Assembly: GCF_040412425.1 (NCBI RefSeq)
Contig: NC_089795.1
Location: 84,752,163-84,816,162 of the forward strand
Direction: 5' to 3'
Length of the DNA stretch: 64,000 nucleotides
Origin: Macrobrachium rosenbergii
Taxonomy: Eukaryota; Arthropoda; Malacostraca; Decapoda; Palaemonidae
The notes under the pieces are model-generated. The model searched no databases and was not told the origin of the DNA. It saw nothing but the letters and a program-made list of their open reading frames with translations. Both the position numbers and the translations under genes were made by a program. Below are positions 11,482 to 24,769 of this stretch, piece after piece. Every line of letters begins with the position of its first letter. Positions within the stretch are counted from its first letter, which is position 1.

Positions 11482-12694
11482 GCATAGAGAGCTCCAAGGG
11501 AAAAGAGCAACACGGCAAATATACTGTCACAGGAGACTTCCACGTTATGACCGTCAGACCCCTACACTTACTGGCCCTTTCACCTGTGTCACTCCTTGTA
11601 TATTAAAGTGTTTTCAAGGCTTCCTCTCCTTCCCCCTCCTAACACTTTGAACTTGACACTTCACCAGCTTGTCGTCCTCTATTCTTTCTACAAAATCAGA
11701 CCATCTCAAGGCACATTGATCCATCCTTTCACTTTTCTGCCAGTGGTTTTATGTATCTACATTTTGCATTCATTCAGTTCTCTCTATGCAAGTAGCTCGT
11801 CTTAATAGAAACTTTTTCCTTCATTGGCACTAGGCATTACACTTCACTTCCGTAAAGGAGAGTTAGTTGTGTAATCTCTTATTTTTACATAGGTAGTTGA
11901 ACCTTAAACTGCGTCTACACTTTTGGTTTTGTAAAAATTTATACTATTGCAATATAATGACTGAATCTTACCAGGATTGTGAAGTATATTCAAGTAATGC
12001 ACTACGTATGGAAAGCAAAGACTTTACGGAACTAAGCTTAATTTGTGAAGAGATGGAATTAATGAGAATCATTTTCTCCTGACACTACATTTGGAGTACA
12101 GTACCTCAGCGTACCGGCATATACCTTTACCCAAAATATAGTTCGTGAGTGGTGGAAATCCTTAAAACAAAGGAAGAAATCGAGAGAAGGAATGAGTTTA
12201 TATCATGCGTTAGTACCTATACTATTGTTGACTCGTGAATCTTGCTTACAATTGATGATAATTATTTTACTGGCTACTGAGGACTTTTCTTGCCTCTCTT
12301 GAAGTTATCTTTAACAGGTCAGCGATTTTTTTATTGTCTTCTTCCATTGCCTAGTTAAATATGGGTTTAGCAATGACAAGTGTCTTTAGGAACTTCACGG
12401 CCATCTTACGGATGTTTGGTCCTCTTCTCTGCAGGTCTTTTGTTTTTTTTTTTTTTTTTTTTTTTTGTCACGTGACATCTGATCAACATTATTTTTAGTT
12501 CTAAACTTTTGATTTGTTACAGTCCACTGAGTAATGCTTAAACACTAGAATGTAACCAGCGCATATGTCAGTGCTCCCATTTATATTGTCTTTACAGAAC
12601 TCTGTAGTGTACATGATAATATCTTCGTAACAACAGGATACTCCAGACAACTGATTTATGCAACTGATATTGACACGTATTTTCTGAAAGCGTT

Positions 12695-12778
<84 letters not shown>

Positions 12779-13120
12779 GAATATTGTTTGTGGGAGAGAC
12801 TCGATAAGCTTTCCATCAGTGGTTGCTTTCCAAAACAGTAAAGTTGAACTGAAGACAGACTACAGTACATTTACTGGAGGTTGTAGAGAAGCGGAGCGAG
12901 GCAAATGAAAGTATAAATTAGATTTCATTTTCATTTGTTCTTAAGAACTAATGATTCCACAGACATCAAGTAATGCATTTGAACTTCGGTACAATCATTG
13001 TACATTTAAAAAGCCATTTGAAAGCTTGGGTTATCATAAATATTCTGCCTCTCCAAATCATGATAAAAGGTAACAGATAACTGTAGGAACCTATAGCAGG
13101 GTTTCGCAGGATAGGCCGAG
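11478..13120. other. Intron 1, no gene seen
   Basis: AT-rich sequence with a T-run at 12439-12466 and the (CT)n listed separately. No open frame of note. Confidence 0.6.
12698..12777. repeat. (CT)n microsatellite
   Basis: Uninterrupted CT array in intron 1. Confidence 0.98.
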
Positions 13121-13450
13121 TATTAGATGTACAGTAAAACTGGAGGGCCTAAAGTACCCAAACACTGCTGCAGAGGTGCTCCCCGTAGGGTGTTAGTGCT
13201 GTCAGTGCACCTCACGTAGTACACTATAGGCATCCCTTCGGCCCCTAGCTGTAACCCCCCCCCCATTCCTTTTACTGTACCTCCATTCATATTCTCTTTT
13301 TTCCATCTTACTATCCACCCTCTGTTAACAATTGTTTCATAGTGCAACTACGAGGTTTTCCTCAAGTTACACCTTTCAAATATCCCTTGCAGCCCGAATG
13401 ACCTCATTGGTCCCAGCGCCAGGCCTGGCCTAATTTCTATATTCCAATCC
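13120..13450 (+). repeat. Interspersed repeat 3' end of decapod type
   Basis: It contains CCCATTCCTTTTACTGTACC, TTTCATAGTGCAACTACGAG and GACCTCATTGGTCCCAGCG, followed by CTGGCCTAATTTCTATATTC. I recall this block as the tail of an abundant decapod interspersed repeat, probably LINE- or SINE-derived. No coding capacity. Confidence 0.5.
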
Positions 13451-14890
13451 ATATCTGCTGTTCTGTCCTCAAAAGTTGATTGTGTCATGACAAAGAGCCT
13501 GAAGACCAGGTACCTCTACCATATTTTCTGAACTAAAACAAACACTGTCAAATTTTAAAATAGACTCTGGCCTTAAGGATTATGTCAAGGTTTCATCAGA
13601 ATCTGAGGAACTTGATTCTCTCAATGTAGGTCAGCTTGTGCAGTTGAAAAATTGGTTAAGTTTAGGATATTTTTGAACGAGTAAGCAACACGACATACTG
13701 TACCTTCAAAGCTTCATCAGATTGAGTGAAAAATAAAATGACAAGGGCCTAAATAATTGAGAGGCTCAATTTTTATCTTGAAGACAAGTTAATGATTATA
13801 AATACTTGTTAAAAGTAACCACTGACTCCAGTTACATAAAATGTTGTATCAAAACTAAACAAAACAAAAAAAAACGTTATTTAAACAAACCTCTGACCTT
13901 GATTAATGGTCTTGGTCAAAATAGGTTAAGAAAACTAATCACCAACCCATAGGTACCTGTCTGACAAAGAACACCAAAATGCTAATCATTAGGTTGACCT
14001 GTGACCTTTTAGAACTGAAAAATATTTTTGGAAAATGAATGCTAACTTCTAGGTGCCTTCCTACGAAATTTCATCTGAATAAAAAAAGAATGTTGACTTA
14101 AATACAGACTTTGTACTATGAAAAATAAATCTAGATCACAAAACATCAGAATCAGAGAGAGAAAAAAATGATGCAAGATCCTGAAAGATAAGAAGGTGCA
14201 GATAAAAGGGATATTGTAACCTGCTGACAGATATATATAGACATAATGCAATGTCAGGATGTGAGATTCTAGAAGGAAAAAAATTCCACATGGGATAAGC
14301 TGAGTGCGTAGAAGTCAGACTGCCACAGTGCACTTGGCACATCAAGTTATTATTGTTATGATTATTCAGAGTATATATTTTTATAAATGAAGCTAAAACA
14401 CTGCCAAATTACGTAGCAAGGTTCCGTAAATTAGAAGTCTGGTAAATGACAATTTATGCTTTAGAAAGACTTAAAAACCTGAAGGCAGAATAAACTATTC
14501 TTCTGTATGTAATTTTACGGCTGTGATCAAGTCCTTTCATCAACACTTTAGCCGAAATAAAATTACACTGTAACCCATTGTGACATTTAAGGTGCCTGTA
14601 TATCCTAAATGTATCACCTTGAAACCATTCCCATACACATTTAATATTTTACTAAAAGCAATTATCATAGGAAATTATTCATCGTTCAAGATTTCTCTGT
14701 TAAGTTTTATCTAACTCTCCGTGTGCTGAGGTTTGGAATGTTCTCCTGGCTTCCATTTTCCCTTGTTCTACATCCGGTACATAAAAGCATCCGTAGTCTG
14801 TGGCACTAACCTTTTGGTGAAATGTGAAATTGGGTTTTCCTAAATTCATCCAAACAGTTGGGCAGTTCAGAAGAAAAATCTCCGAGAGAT
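13451..14890. other. Intron 1, no gene seen
   Basis: AT-rich with recurring short phrases (GACCTT-type) that suggest an old degraded repeat. Nothing codable. Confidence 0.5.
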
Positions 14891-14898
14891 AATTGTTT

Positions 14899-15045
14899 CC
14901 AAATCCTGTTTACAATCCTTAAATTGATCTTGTTTATTCGAAATCTTGTTTGCAATCGTTAAATTGCTCTTGTTTATTCGAAATCTTGTTTACAGTCCTT
15001 AAATTGATCTTGTTCATTCGAAATCCTGTTTACAATAATTAAATT
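14899..15045 (+). repeat. About 50-bp tandem repeat, three to four units
   Basis: Units built on AAATCTTGTTTACAATCCTT and AAATTGATCTTGTTTATTCG recur with a period near 50 bp. Confidence 0.85.
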
Positions 15046-15155
15046 GTATACAGCACACGAGTAAAAATATTCAGTGACCCTCACTAACTACCATAAGATT
15101 AAAAAGAGTATAATTATGATTCGAAGGGTAAGGCTCATGTAGTTATACACAGATT

Positions 15156-15162
<7 letters not shown>

Positions 15163-15242
<80 letters not shown>
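15163..15242. repeat. (GA)n microsatellite
   Basis: Uninterrupted GA array. Confidence 0.98.
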
Positions 15243-15247
<5 letters not shown>

Positions 15248-16900
15248 TTAATGTCATGTGTGACATCAGACTACTATCTGCTTCCTGAGTTGCTTTTTAC
15301 ATAAAAGAATAGCAAGATTCCCACGCCAACACAGAGAAAGTAATACTTGTCTATGAGTATTTAAAAAGAAACTATATATTTTTCTCCTATTTTTCTTCCA
15401 TTCATCAACAGAAAATAGCAGTACCGAGACAGTTACTTTGGCTAATGTCACATAAAGTACTGTGAGCGGAAATGAAAACTGAGTATATACTGCTTGTTCA
15501 TATACCCGTATTTTATCTTTAGAAATGACAGCAGCTGGATGATTTGGTAATTCATATCATTAATACTTGAAGGTTTATTTATACAGGAGTCCTAAACATT
15601 GTAAATTTCAATTGTAATTAGCAGAAATTAAATATGAGTGTTGATTGATGCTGTTTGTTGCCTCTATTTTGACTTGAGAGTTGATTTGTTGCATACGAGG
15701 CTTGAGCCTCAAAAGACTGCCCATGTTATCTTGGAAGTAGTATGTAGATTACACCACGACATGGCAAAGTGAAAAGTTGTAACTGGTATATAATAAGGAA
15801 AGGAATAACAGTAAGATGTAGAGGCTTTCTCAGTAATGCAATATGGTGACACTATTCTCCTGCAACTTCATGAGAAAGTGGCCTTTGGTTGCCTACATAA
15901 AAACAGTTCCTTTTCAGTCTTGCAGTGTAAGGTCTGGGTCTCTTGTGATGTGAAATGTGTGATGACAGTAATTGTTGTCTAGTACAGGAAATCCTTCATT
16001 GAATTTACAAGAAAATCTGTTGCACAAATATTGATAAATTTACTTTTTGGATCTGATAGAAGCTCGTTTTTGTTGCATGGCGTTGTTGGCATTGCTTAGT
16101 ATTTTTAGTAATGTTCACCATATAGTCAAATGATCCGCTGAATGACTTTGAAACTTATTTTTTTCAATTGTGTCAAAATTTGAAACAGGGTGGGTAAAAG
16201 AAAATTCCACTCTGTAGAATCGTTTCATGTTTTTGCCATAATATGGGTTTGGGAAACACTTGAAACAATGTTCACATAAAAAAATACAATTCTAGCCGTC
16301 CCAGAAGTTAGTCAAAACAAACATTTACAGGATATGGCAACTACTGTAATTGAGGCATGTTCTTTAACAAAAATGTCTTGCTTCTTTTAATAATTTTCTC
16401 TATTAAATGGTTAGGTTTTGATTAACCCATAGTCTACTGTAAATCTGTTTGTTTGCTCCTAGATTATTTTAAGAATTAAATAGAATTTAGTGTTTAAATA
16501 GATTTTTCAATTAAGGTTTTGTTTTATCGGTGCAGCAGGATTTCATACACTGCCGAATTATACTGTACAAGCTTCCACTTAGTTTGGCTATGAGCACTCC
16601 ACTTTATGCTGTTTTTCTTAAATCAAGTAAGGATTATTCCTAGAGAAACTGTAATACTCCATCATGAGGTCTACCTCATGCAAGGTAATGATTTTTTGCC
16701 CCCTCGCCGATATAAAGTGGTTCCAGTAACAATACTTTTTAAATTTTTGATGTTTATACTGACGTAAAAAATGCTTTCATTCTCTGCTTACCTTCAGATA
16801 ACCAATGTTTCAAGTTACTTTTACAGGTATTTTGGTACAAGTCATCAAAATCTTTTACTAGTCTTTTGGTCCAAGTCATCAAACTCGTCTATTTTTTCAG

Positions 16901-16991
16901 GGGTAGTGACACTAGTTACAAGTCAAAGCTCACGATGCAAAACATTCTGGGAGCTGGGACTCAGTAAAGCATCACCAGAGACTACACACAC
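16901..16991 (+). CDS. Exon 2: end of signal peptide and start of LCCL domain
   Basis: The acceptor is a T-rich tract ending TTTTTTCAG at 16900, and the donor is GTAAGT at 16992. The open frame starts in phase 1 and ends in phase 2. It reads VVTLVTSQ, completing the hydrophobic core and a plausible cleavage site near TSQ-SS, then SSRCKTFWELGLS. The Cys fits the first conserved cysteine of LCCL domains (pattern Cys, Thr-rich, Leu-Gly). The other two frames of this exon contain stops, so the frame is not a free choice. Confidence 0.55.
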
Positions 16992-17649
16992 GTAAGTGAT
17001 CATCAATTTTACTGTTGTTTGAAACCAAAATACCAGATATCCATTTTGATGCAACTTACGAAATGGCAGAGTTCCTTCGGGCATTGTATGGCAGTAATAG
17101 ATACCCCATGTATATTGGTACTGAAGGAAAATTGAATAATTGACTGCCAAAAACTATGAGTGATAATATGTGTGGTTGTGTGTATGTATGCATATGTTTA
17201 TTATATAAGTAATCCTTCAGTCATCCGGGTTAATAGAGCCAAGAGGCCATCAGATAATCGTGAGTAAAAACATCAAAGGGATGTTCAAGGACAAGGCCAT
17301 TCCCTTCCCCACCTAACCTTGTCAATACCACAAAGGCTAACTGGGAACACTCAGTGTGCTTATAAACAACCATCATACTTTAAACTGATAACTTTATGCA
17401 AAAGGCAATTATCTACCCGTTTTCCCCATATTTGTAACAAAATACTGCATAAATACACTGAAAAGAAATGCAACCCCTTCTTTTCCTCCCCTAGAAAATG
17501 ACACAGTTCAGTGGGCAGGTAGCCTACCTGTGTTTACCCACAACCTACCGTGGTTTTATGACCACTTAAGTATTTTTATACAGCAGCTTCCATAACAGTT
17601 GTTACCATATTGTGTTACCATACACAAGATAAAAATGTGTAGGCCATGT

Positions 17650-17870
17650 GTGAAGTATAGACCTAGGCTAATCCAGGTGTTACACTTTAGTATCCATTTG
17701 CAAAGGTCAAATAGGCTATTACAGCTGTATTTAAGATAAATGTAACAGTAACAAAACTTTTATTTTACGTGTAGAATTCATTTACACTTTATTTTATAAT
17801 ATTGATATATTACCATGTTCACAGAATCAGCTGATTGAACCTACTACCAAAAGAATTAGGAAAATTATTT
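17650..17870 (-). repeat. Third, partial copy of the (CT)n-tailed repeat family
   Basis: ATCCATTTGCAAAGGTCAAA and the following TTACAGCTG-type sequence match the repeat at 62110-62330 in the same orientation (reverse of 50660-51080). Truncated and diverged. Confidence 0.5.
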
Positions 17871-19041
17871 TTTACTTGCTAAAAGAAACGAATGTATTAA
17901 TGGAATTATTATTTTTATTTTTATGCTTAAATGTAAAACGGTTATACAAATGTAAACTGTCATACTTTATGTTAAAGTCAAGTCCTCAAATCCACAAAAC
18001 AGCTGTTTCTGATTTGTTTTATGAAACTAAAAGTCCCGGAAATTCACAGCTACATCGAATTAGTGCATGCATACGTACAGTATGTATGTGTTACTATTTG
18101 TTTTTTTGCTTTGCTTGATTTACTGTACCGTTTTCATTACAAGTTCAGTTAACTCTAGGTGTGATTATCACACATGTCATAACAGTATATAAGAGAATAT
18201 TTGGTACTGCTTTTGCTTGTTATCTACAAGGAAAATACATCTACACTGTACATATTTTAAACCATTGTATGGTAAATGTAAAGTAGACGGCCACGCAAAG
18301 ATATCGTTTATTAATATAATAATTTGTTGATCACACAATATAGAAGTTGGTGTATATGATACTTTGATCCCCGAGGGGGCTAGTACTAAACACAGCGTCC
18401 CAAGGAGCTTCCACCATGTTTAGTACTAGGACCTTGGAGTTGACGTGTAGATAACATGCCAAAGTAGCACAGAAATATGGTACAGTAAATAAGGCAAAGT
18501 AAATAATATGATCAGTACCTAAATATGTATGCACTCATTCGATGGCATCGTAAACTTCCTGGAGTTTTAGTTTGGCATTTTTGTTTATGGTACAGTAATT
18601 GATATTTCTTGAAAGGATATGTACAGTACTGATATACGGTATAGAGAGAGAGAGAATTGACGTGTTTACATTAAAGCCTAATACAATAACACGCTCTTAC
18701 ACTATTTTGTTTATATTTTATGCTACATTATTCTCGTGTATATTTTGAATGTGCAATATTTTCTGATTTTTTCAGTTTTATAAACCAATAGATAAACCCA
18801 ATCATGTGTGTAGGGTACATACATATGCACACATTCAGTCCATGCCATTGATGAACTTGGTACAGCCTCTTTGGTTTTGTTTTGCCTACAAATTAAATTT
18901 GCATCATAAATATTTTTAGGGCGATTAGAGACTGAATATCAGAAATGGTAAATATTCGGTGCTACTTTGGCTTATCTACGCATCATCTCCGAGATACTAG
19001 TACTGAACATGGTGGAAGTTCCTTGGGGCCACATCAAAGTA

Positions 19042-19297
19042 CAGTAAACCCCGGCATTCGTGGTCTCAATATTCGTGAACTCACGTATTCGCGGATTTCT
19101 CTGTGGAACGTATCTACCCATTATTCGCGGAAAATTCGCCCATTCGCTGTATTTTTCACTGAGAAATATTCAGTAATTATTAAACTATCAAAATAGGCTG
19201 TTCTAAGTGTTTTTAGAGGGTTTTAAGTATTCATGGATTTTAGCTATTCTCAGGGGCGGGCGTTGCTGTATGCATCCCCTGGAATATGGGTGGTTTA

Positions 19298-19300
<3 letters not shown>
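19042..19300. mobile_element. MITE with TA target site (Tc1/mariner type)
   Basis: Terminal inverted repeats CAGTAAACCCCGGCATTCG and, on the right in reverse, CAGTAAACCACCCATATTC. The dinucleotide TA stands on both sides (19040-19041 and 19301-19302). About 259 bp, non-coding, with internal inverted symmetry. The same family recurs at 20920-21240, in part near 21800-21930, and split at 48209-50020. Confidence 0.8.

Positions 19301-19383
<83 letters not shown>
19301..19383. repeat. (TA)n microsatellite at MITE end
   Basis: The array begins exactly at the TA target duplication of the MITE. Confidence 0.97.
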
Positions 19384-19385
<2 letters not shown>

Positions 19386-19394
19386 TGTATACAA

Positions 19395-19616
<222 letters not shown>

Positions 19617-20414
19617 GTATATGTATACACACAATATATAGTAATACCTTGATCTTACACTATTCAAGTTGTGCGAATTCAGACACACGAACTTTTCATT
19701 GGAACCTAACTTTAGTACATACTGTATAATATTTATCGATGACGACTTTTCAAAGCCAATTCATTCTAAGAACATGACTAAATAGCAGTTGATAAATGAG
19801 AAAATGCAATAAAAACATAATGTAAATGAAAATGCTGTAGCGTAAAATATGAATAAGATAGTGTAGGAGTGTGTGTGTGTGTGTGTGTTTTACGGTATTG
19901 TTCTCTCTCTCTCTGTATATTGTATCTCAGTAAGTACTGTATAGTACATATCTTGTAATAAAATATGAGTTACTGTATCGTAAACATAAAAACATGAAAC
20001 CAAACAAACTCCAGGAAGTACACAGTACCATTGAGTGAGTGTGTGCATATGTTTGTATATGTTGCCTTTTATTTTCTTGATTTATTGTGCTGTAATTCAT
20101 TACAAGTTTAGTTGACGTAAGTATGATTATCCCACAGATCATAACAGTATACAAGAGAATATTTTGTCACTGTTGATATTTCATCTCTAATCACCATTGA
20201 AATATTTAAAAGCAAATTTCATTTGTAAAGCAAGCCAACACCAAACATACTGTAGCAAGTTCACAGGCGACATCGAATGAGTTTGTGCACACACATACCC
20301 TATGCACTTGATTGCTTTTATCCTTTTGTGTGAAAAATAAAAAGTGAGAAAATACAGTAAATATATAAATGAAGACACTGTAGCATAATAAAATATAAGT
20401 AAAAAAGTAAAGGA

Positions 20415-20545
20415 GTGTTTGTGTTACTGCACTTAGGCCTCTGATGTAAACATACCAGTTATTGTTCGCCTCTGATGTAAACATACCAGTTATTGTTCTC
20501 TCTCAGGCCTGTTTAATGTAAACATACCGGTTATTGTTCTCTCTC
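20415..20545 (+). repeat. Tandem repeat of about 40 bp, three units
   Basis: TGATGTAAACATACCAGTTA followed by TTGTTC recurs at 20437, 20472 and, as TAATGTAAACATACCGGTTA, at 20515. Confidence 0.85.
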
Positions 20546-20836
20546 CACACTGGCCCTCTTCACCCTTTGGCGCCCAGCCAGCCAACACTTCCCCCCCACC
20601 TTGGAAAATTGTTGAGGCCTTTCCCACCCCTCAGAAACCATTTCTCAGTTTGAGTGTAAGCAGCATCACCAACGTTTTCCTGAGTCTGCACAGCATTGCC
20701 GGTCATTGGAGGGTGGTTTTTCAAATTTAAAAATTTATATAAAGTATATCTTATATCTTTGAGACCTTGGTCTCTGGTCCGGTGTGACGGATAATATTGA
20801 GTTCTGGATAATTGTGATCTGGATAATTGAGGAATT

Positions 20837-20839
<3 letters not shown>

Positions 20840-20898
<59 letters not shown>
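20840..20898. repeat. (TA)n microsatellite
   Basis: TA array leading into the next MITE copy. Confidence 0.97.
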
Positions 20899-20901
<3 letters not shown>

Positions 20902-20914
20902 TACAGTAGATACT

Positions 20915-21235
20915 GTATATACAGTCATACGATTCACAGAGATTTTTTTGTAGAACATATATCCACATTCGCAGAAAATTAGCCTATTCGCAAAAATTTT
21001 TCATAGAGAAATATTCAATAATTACTATATTTTCACATTATTTTCAGGACTAAATAAATTTTTTTTTTATGGTAAAACTATTAAAATGGGCAGTTATAAG
21101 CATTTTTAGAGGATGTCTCTGGTGTTTGAATTATTAAAAAAATAGGCAGTTATAAGTGTTTTTAGAAGGGTGTCAAATATTTGTGGATTTTAGTGATTCA
21201 CAGGGGTTGTCCCTATCCCCTGCGAATCCTGGGTC

Positions 21236-21240
<5 letters not shown>
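20915..21240. mobile_element. Diverged MITE copy (same family as 19042-19300)
   Basis: It shares ATAGAGAAATATTCAATAAT, GGGCAGTTATAAGCATTTTT and a right end ATCCCCTGCGAATCCTGGGT. It contains a partial internal duplication (AGCATTTTTAGAGG and AGTGTTTTTAGAAGG blocks). Confidence 0.6.

Positions 21241-21323
<83 letters not shown>
21238..21323. repeat. (TA)n microsatellite at MITE end
   Basis: Begins directly at the right end of the MITE copy. Confidence 0.97.
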
Positions 21324-21328
<5 letters not shown>

Positions 21329-21349
21329 TATATATACTCAGGCAAATTA

Positions 21350-21620
21350 GGGCATCTAGAACGCTGGGGATTCAAGAGGAAAAGGATGGAAAACAACCAT
21401 CGAAGCATCATAAATTTAATAGCCGAATTTTCGAGACATCAAGTCTCATCATCAGGGCTGTAAAATATACAAAATTTCCAAATTAAAAACAGACTCAGTA
21501 AAATGACAATTGTACAAAGGTTAAAATTAACAAGACGCTTAAGAATTTATATTAAAAGAAGGTAAAAAGTTAAATAAAAAAAAAAATAAAAATAAAAAGC
21601 AAAGAGAATTCAAAGACTAG
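21350..21620 (-). mobile_element. Possible Penelope-like element tail with hammerhead-like core
   Basis: On the minus strand (21455 to 21429) it reads CTGATGA, T, GAGAC, loop, GTCTC, GAAA. A 5-bp stem between CTGATGA and GAAA is the shape of a hammerhead ribozyme core. Penelope-like retroelements are known to carry such motifs. One extra base precedes the stem, and stem III (AATT pairing) is weak, so ribozyme activity is doubtful. Confidence 0.3.
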
Positions 21621-21932
21621 TACCTATCTCTAGAAGGTCACCACAGAAAACCCGCTCAGCAGGGACTTTACCAGGGTATTTTGGGATGATGGTTTGGGGT
21701 GTATTTTTGTTTGAATTGACATTAAATTGTTTTAGTATGATAATTTAAGGTATATTTTTGTTTGAACTAATAAATTAGGCAGTGAACTTTTAAAGTAGAC
21801 AGTTATAAGCATTTTAGTTTGAGGAGTATTTGGCAGTTATAAGCAGTTACAAGCATTTTTACAGGGTTTTATTTTTTTCTGCAGTGGGTTCTGGAAGCTA
21901 TCCCCGCAAAAATGTGGGGAGCACTGTGTGTG

Positions 21933-21935
<3 letters not shown>

Positions 21936-22026
<91 letters not shown>

Positions 22027-22027
22027 T
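21936..22027. repeat. (TA)n microsatellite
   Basis: TA array after a partial MITE end (GCTATCCCCGCAAAAATGTG). Confidence 0.97.
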
Positions 22028-22844
22028 AAATTGAAATAACTGTGAATAAAAGTACAGGTTTTGCTAGAAAAACACAAATAATGCACAAAATTATGATTCA
22101 CAGGAAACTGGGTTCCTATGAAAAAACCTCAAAAATTACCAAAGGATTAACACAGCTTATAGCAAGTGAATTTGAGACTAGGTTTCAAGTGATTTTACAG
22201 GACACCGGTTATGCATGATTAAGAAAGATTTTATATTTCTGAAAGTTCTTCACATTTCAAATGGCAAATAGTGGGATGGAACCCTGAGCTTTTGACTCTG
22301 ATTTTCAAGAAATGTACGGAAGATCCAATTTTAAAAATTACTCGTGGATTTTATTTTATACCGAAAACCAGATTAATTTGTGAAATGCCTCTGAGGCTGT
22401 TAATATCTGAAGTGTCTCTGAGGCTGTAAATTCTACAAATGATTAGTGGCTCTTTATCTTTACAAATGATAGAAAGTGCTCAGAGATGCAGAGTGCTCAC
22501 ATCTGAAAACCTCTTTCCATAAGGTAATGAAATGTATATTCATTGCATTGGTCCCACAGAAAATGTTTTGGCAGTTTTAAAAATATAGCAAAGCAACGAG
22601 AGTTCACCATGGAAATCAGACCAATTTGAACAAGATGTAGGTCTTGGTTAGGAGTTTTAAATTATGACAGTTTTTGAAAATGAGGATAAACCTTGTGAAG
22701 ATCTCTTTTTAAAAATATATATGGGATACATCTGTGACTAGAGCGGGGGTCACTGAACTTTTTTTACAGTGGGTCAGATAACTGGGAGAATGACGAGTGT
22801 GGGGGCACATAACCATTTTATTCAATATAAAACAGTGAATACAC

Positions 22845-22990
22845 AAAAAGTAAAGACAACCAACGTATTTATTTACCAATACACAAAATACAAAATATAC
22901 AAAAATAAAGACAACCAACATATTTACCAATACACAGATTACAAAATACACAAAAATAAAGTCAACAAACATATTTATTTACCAAATTTA
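22845..22990 (+). repeat. Tandem repeat of about 55 bp, three units
   Basis: Units built on AAAGACAACCAAC(A/G)TATTT and ACCAATACACA recur at 22852, 22905 and 22960. Confidence 0.8.
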
Positions 22991-23049
22991 TTTACCAAAT
23001 TTATCAAAGAAGGTGACGTTAGCAGTAAGATAATTATATCGCACCCAGT

Positions 23050-24600
23050 GTTTACATATCCGAATTGCACAAACTTAAGAAGTAGAAAAGGTTAGGTAGC
23101 TTTGTGAAACTGTTTTTAGCTTTTAATGTGTCATTAATATTTGCATTGGAATTGCTTGCTTGAAAATCATTGAGCTCCAACTGTAGTTCGATTGGCACAT
23201 TGACAAGGTTACAATCAAACAGGTTCGGGAGCGAAAGAACGTCGCTCTCCGTTTTGTCGAGATCTGAAAATCTCTCCAAAAATTGTTAATAAGTCATGAA
23301 TTTCTTAGGAAACCCAAGGTTGACATCATCTGTGATTCCAGCACGAAACTCTTTGTAACACTGAAAATGAGAGAAGTGTCCTCCTTCCAGTTGTGCTTCA
23401 AACAATGATAGCTTTCTCCGAAATCCTTTGATGATTGTGTAGAGATCACAGATGCGGTTATCCTTTCCCTGAAGTTTCAAGTTAAATTCATTCATGTGGG
23501 ATGTGATGTCAACCAAAAATGACAACTTTGACAGCCAGGTACAAACTGATGGAAATGGATCAGCTCTATCCTTTTCGGTAAGGAAAATCTATTTCTCTTT
23601 TGAGCTTATAAAATCAAAACAGGACTTTACTGCAGCTGAGCCACCTCACTACTGTGTGATAAGGAAAGTCACAGAATTCAGAATCAAAATTTCTTCAGGA
23701 AAAGCCTGGAACTGGTGGTGATCAAGTGCAATACCTCGAATGAAGTTCACCGCAGAAACGACTGGTTTCAGTACGCAAGAAATATCTAAGTCTTTCCTAC
23801 AGAGTGTTTGTTGATCTATAATTTAGTGTATAATCAGAGCAATTGGGAGTTAAAGATCTTCCAACTTCCTCTTGATCTGCCCAACCTGACCTTTCCTCAC
23901 TCCAGCCATATTTTTATCTCCAACTGTAACACATTGAAGCTGATTCCACTGAAGGTTATAGCCTAATTGCAGAGTTTTCTGACTTCCATGAAAATGTCTT
24001 CTCCAGTTGTTGTTCCGTGCATGCTGCAAACAGGTGCCAACTCTTCTGTGGTCTGAAACCCCAAAATAACAATATGAATGAACACGAGAATTTGTGACAT
24101 ACTTGAGAGATCAGTAGACTCGTCCAGCGCCAGAGAATACCACAAGAAATTCATAGCCTTCTTGTGTATCTGGAGCACTGTTCTGTTATGTTCTTATGTT
24201 CTCTGCACAACTGAACTTGCTGAAAGACTGATACTTCCAAACAAATCAGCTTTCTGAGGACATGTCATTTGCTGCTTCCATCATACACGCTTTGATGAAC
24301 TTGCTGTCAGTAAACTGTTTTCCTCACTCTGCCACCTTATGCACTACAGTATTTTGTAATTTGTATGAGTGACTGATTCATTTCCAGCAGTAATTCTTGT
24401 GAGGAGATACATTTGAGATTCCAAAATACATTTCATGAACTCAGATTTCTCACAATGCAACTTTCCAGAAAACTTTGAATATGTAGAAAGATGTTTTGTT
24501 TTATAGTGACGCCGAAGATTGTACTCTTTAAAAACAGCAACACTTTTCTTGCATATCATGCTGCCCTGCCTGACATCGCTTAGACCCCGGTAGCTTATGG
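23050..24600 (-). pseudogene. Dead hAT transposase gene, GTF2IRD2/ZBED5-like
   Basis: Read from 24.6 kb down, protein pieces appear in the order of this hAT group. A zinc-finger-like start (MICKKSVAVFKEYNLRRHYK at 24559) is followed by SLALDESTDLSSMSQILVF and TTEELAPVCSMHGTTTGEDI (24178-23963). Then come a catalytic-middle fragment with HHQFQAF (near 23720), FLVDITSHMNEFNLKLQGKD (23525), and a C-terminal VPIELQLELNDFQ (near 23190). The pieces lie in different frames with stops between them, so no full protein can be made. GTF2IRD2 and ZBED5 are domesticated relatives; this copy looks like an ordinary decayed transposon. Confidence 0.75.
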
Positions 24601-24769
24601 TACATGTATCATACCAGACCTAACGCCCTTTCTCCCAGCAGCGGGAAGTTGTTGCGCTGGTAGGTCGGGAGTTCGAGACGTGTGAGATGTTTGTTATGTT
24701 TTTAGAAGATGTTGGAGTGGCTTTTTTTTGTGTGTGTATTTAGTCTGTAACACCCATTTGCTTTTTAAG

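Noticed and set aside
24630..24700. Second tRNA-like B-box (GGGAGTTCGAGAC) on the + strand
   Set aside because: No matching A-box at tRNA distance and no foldable acceptor stem. At best another SINE scrap.
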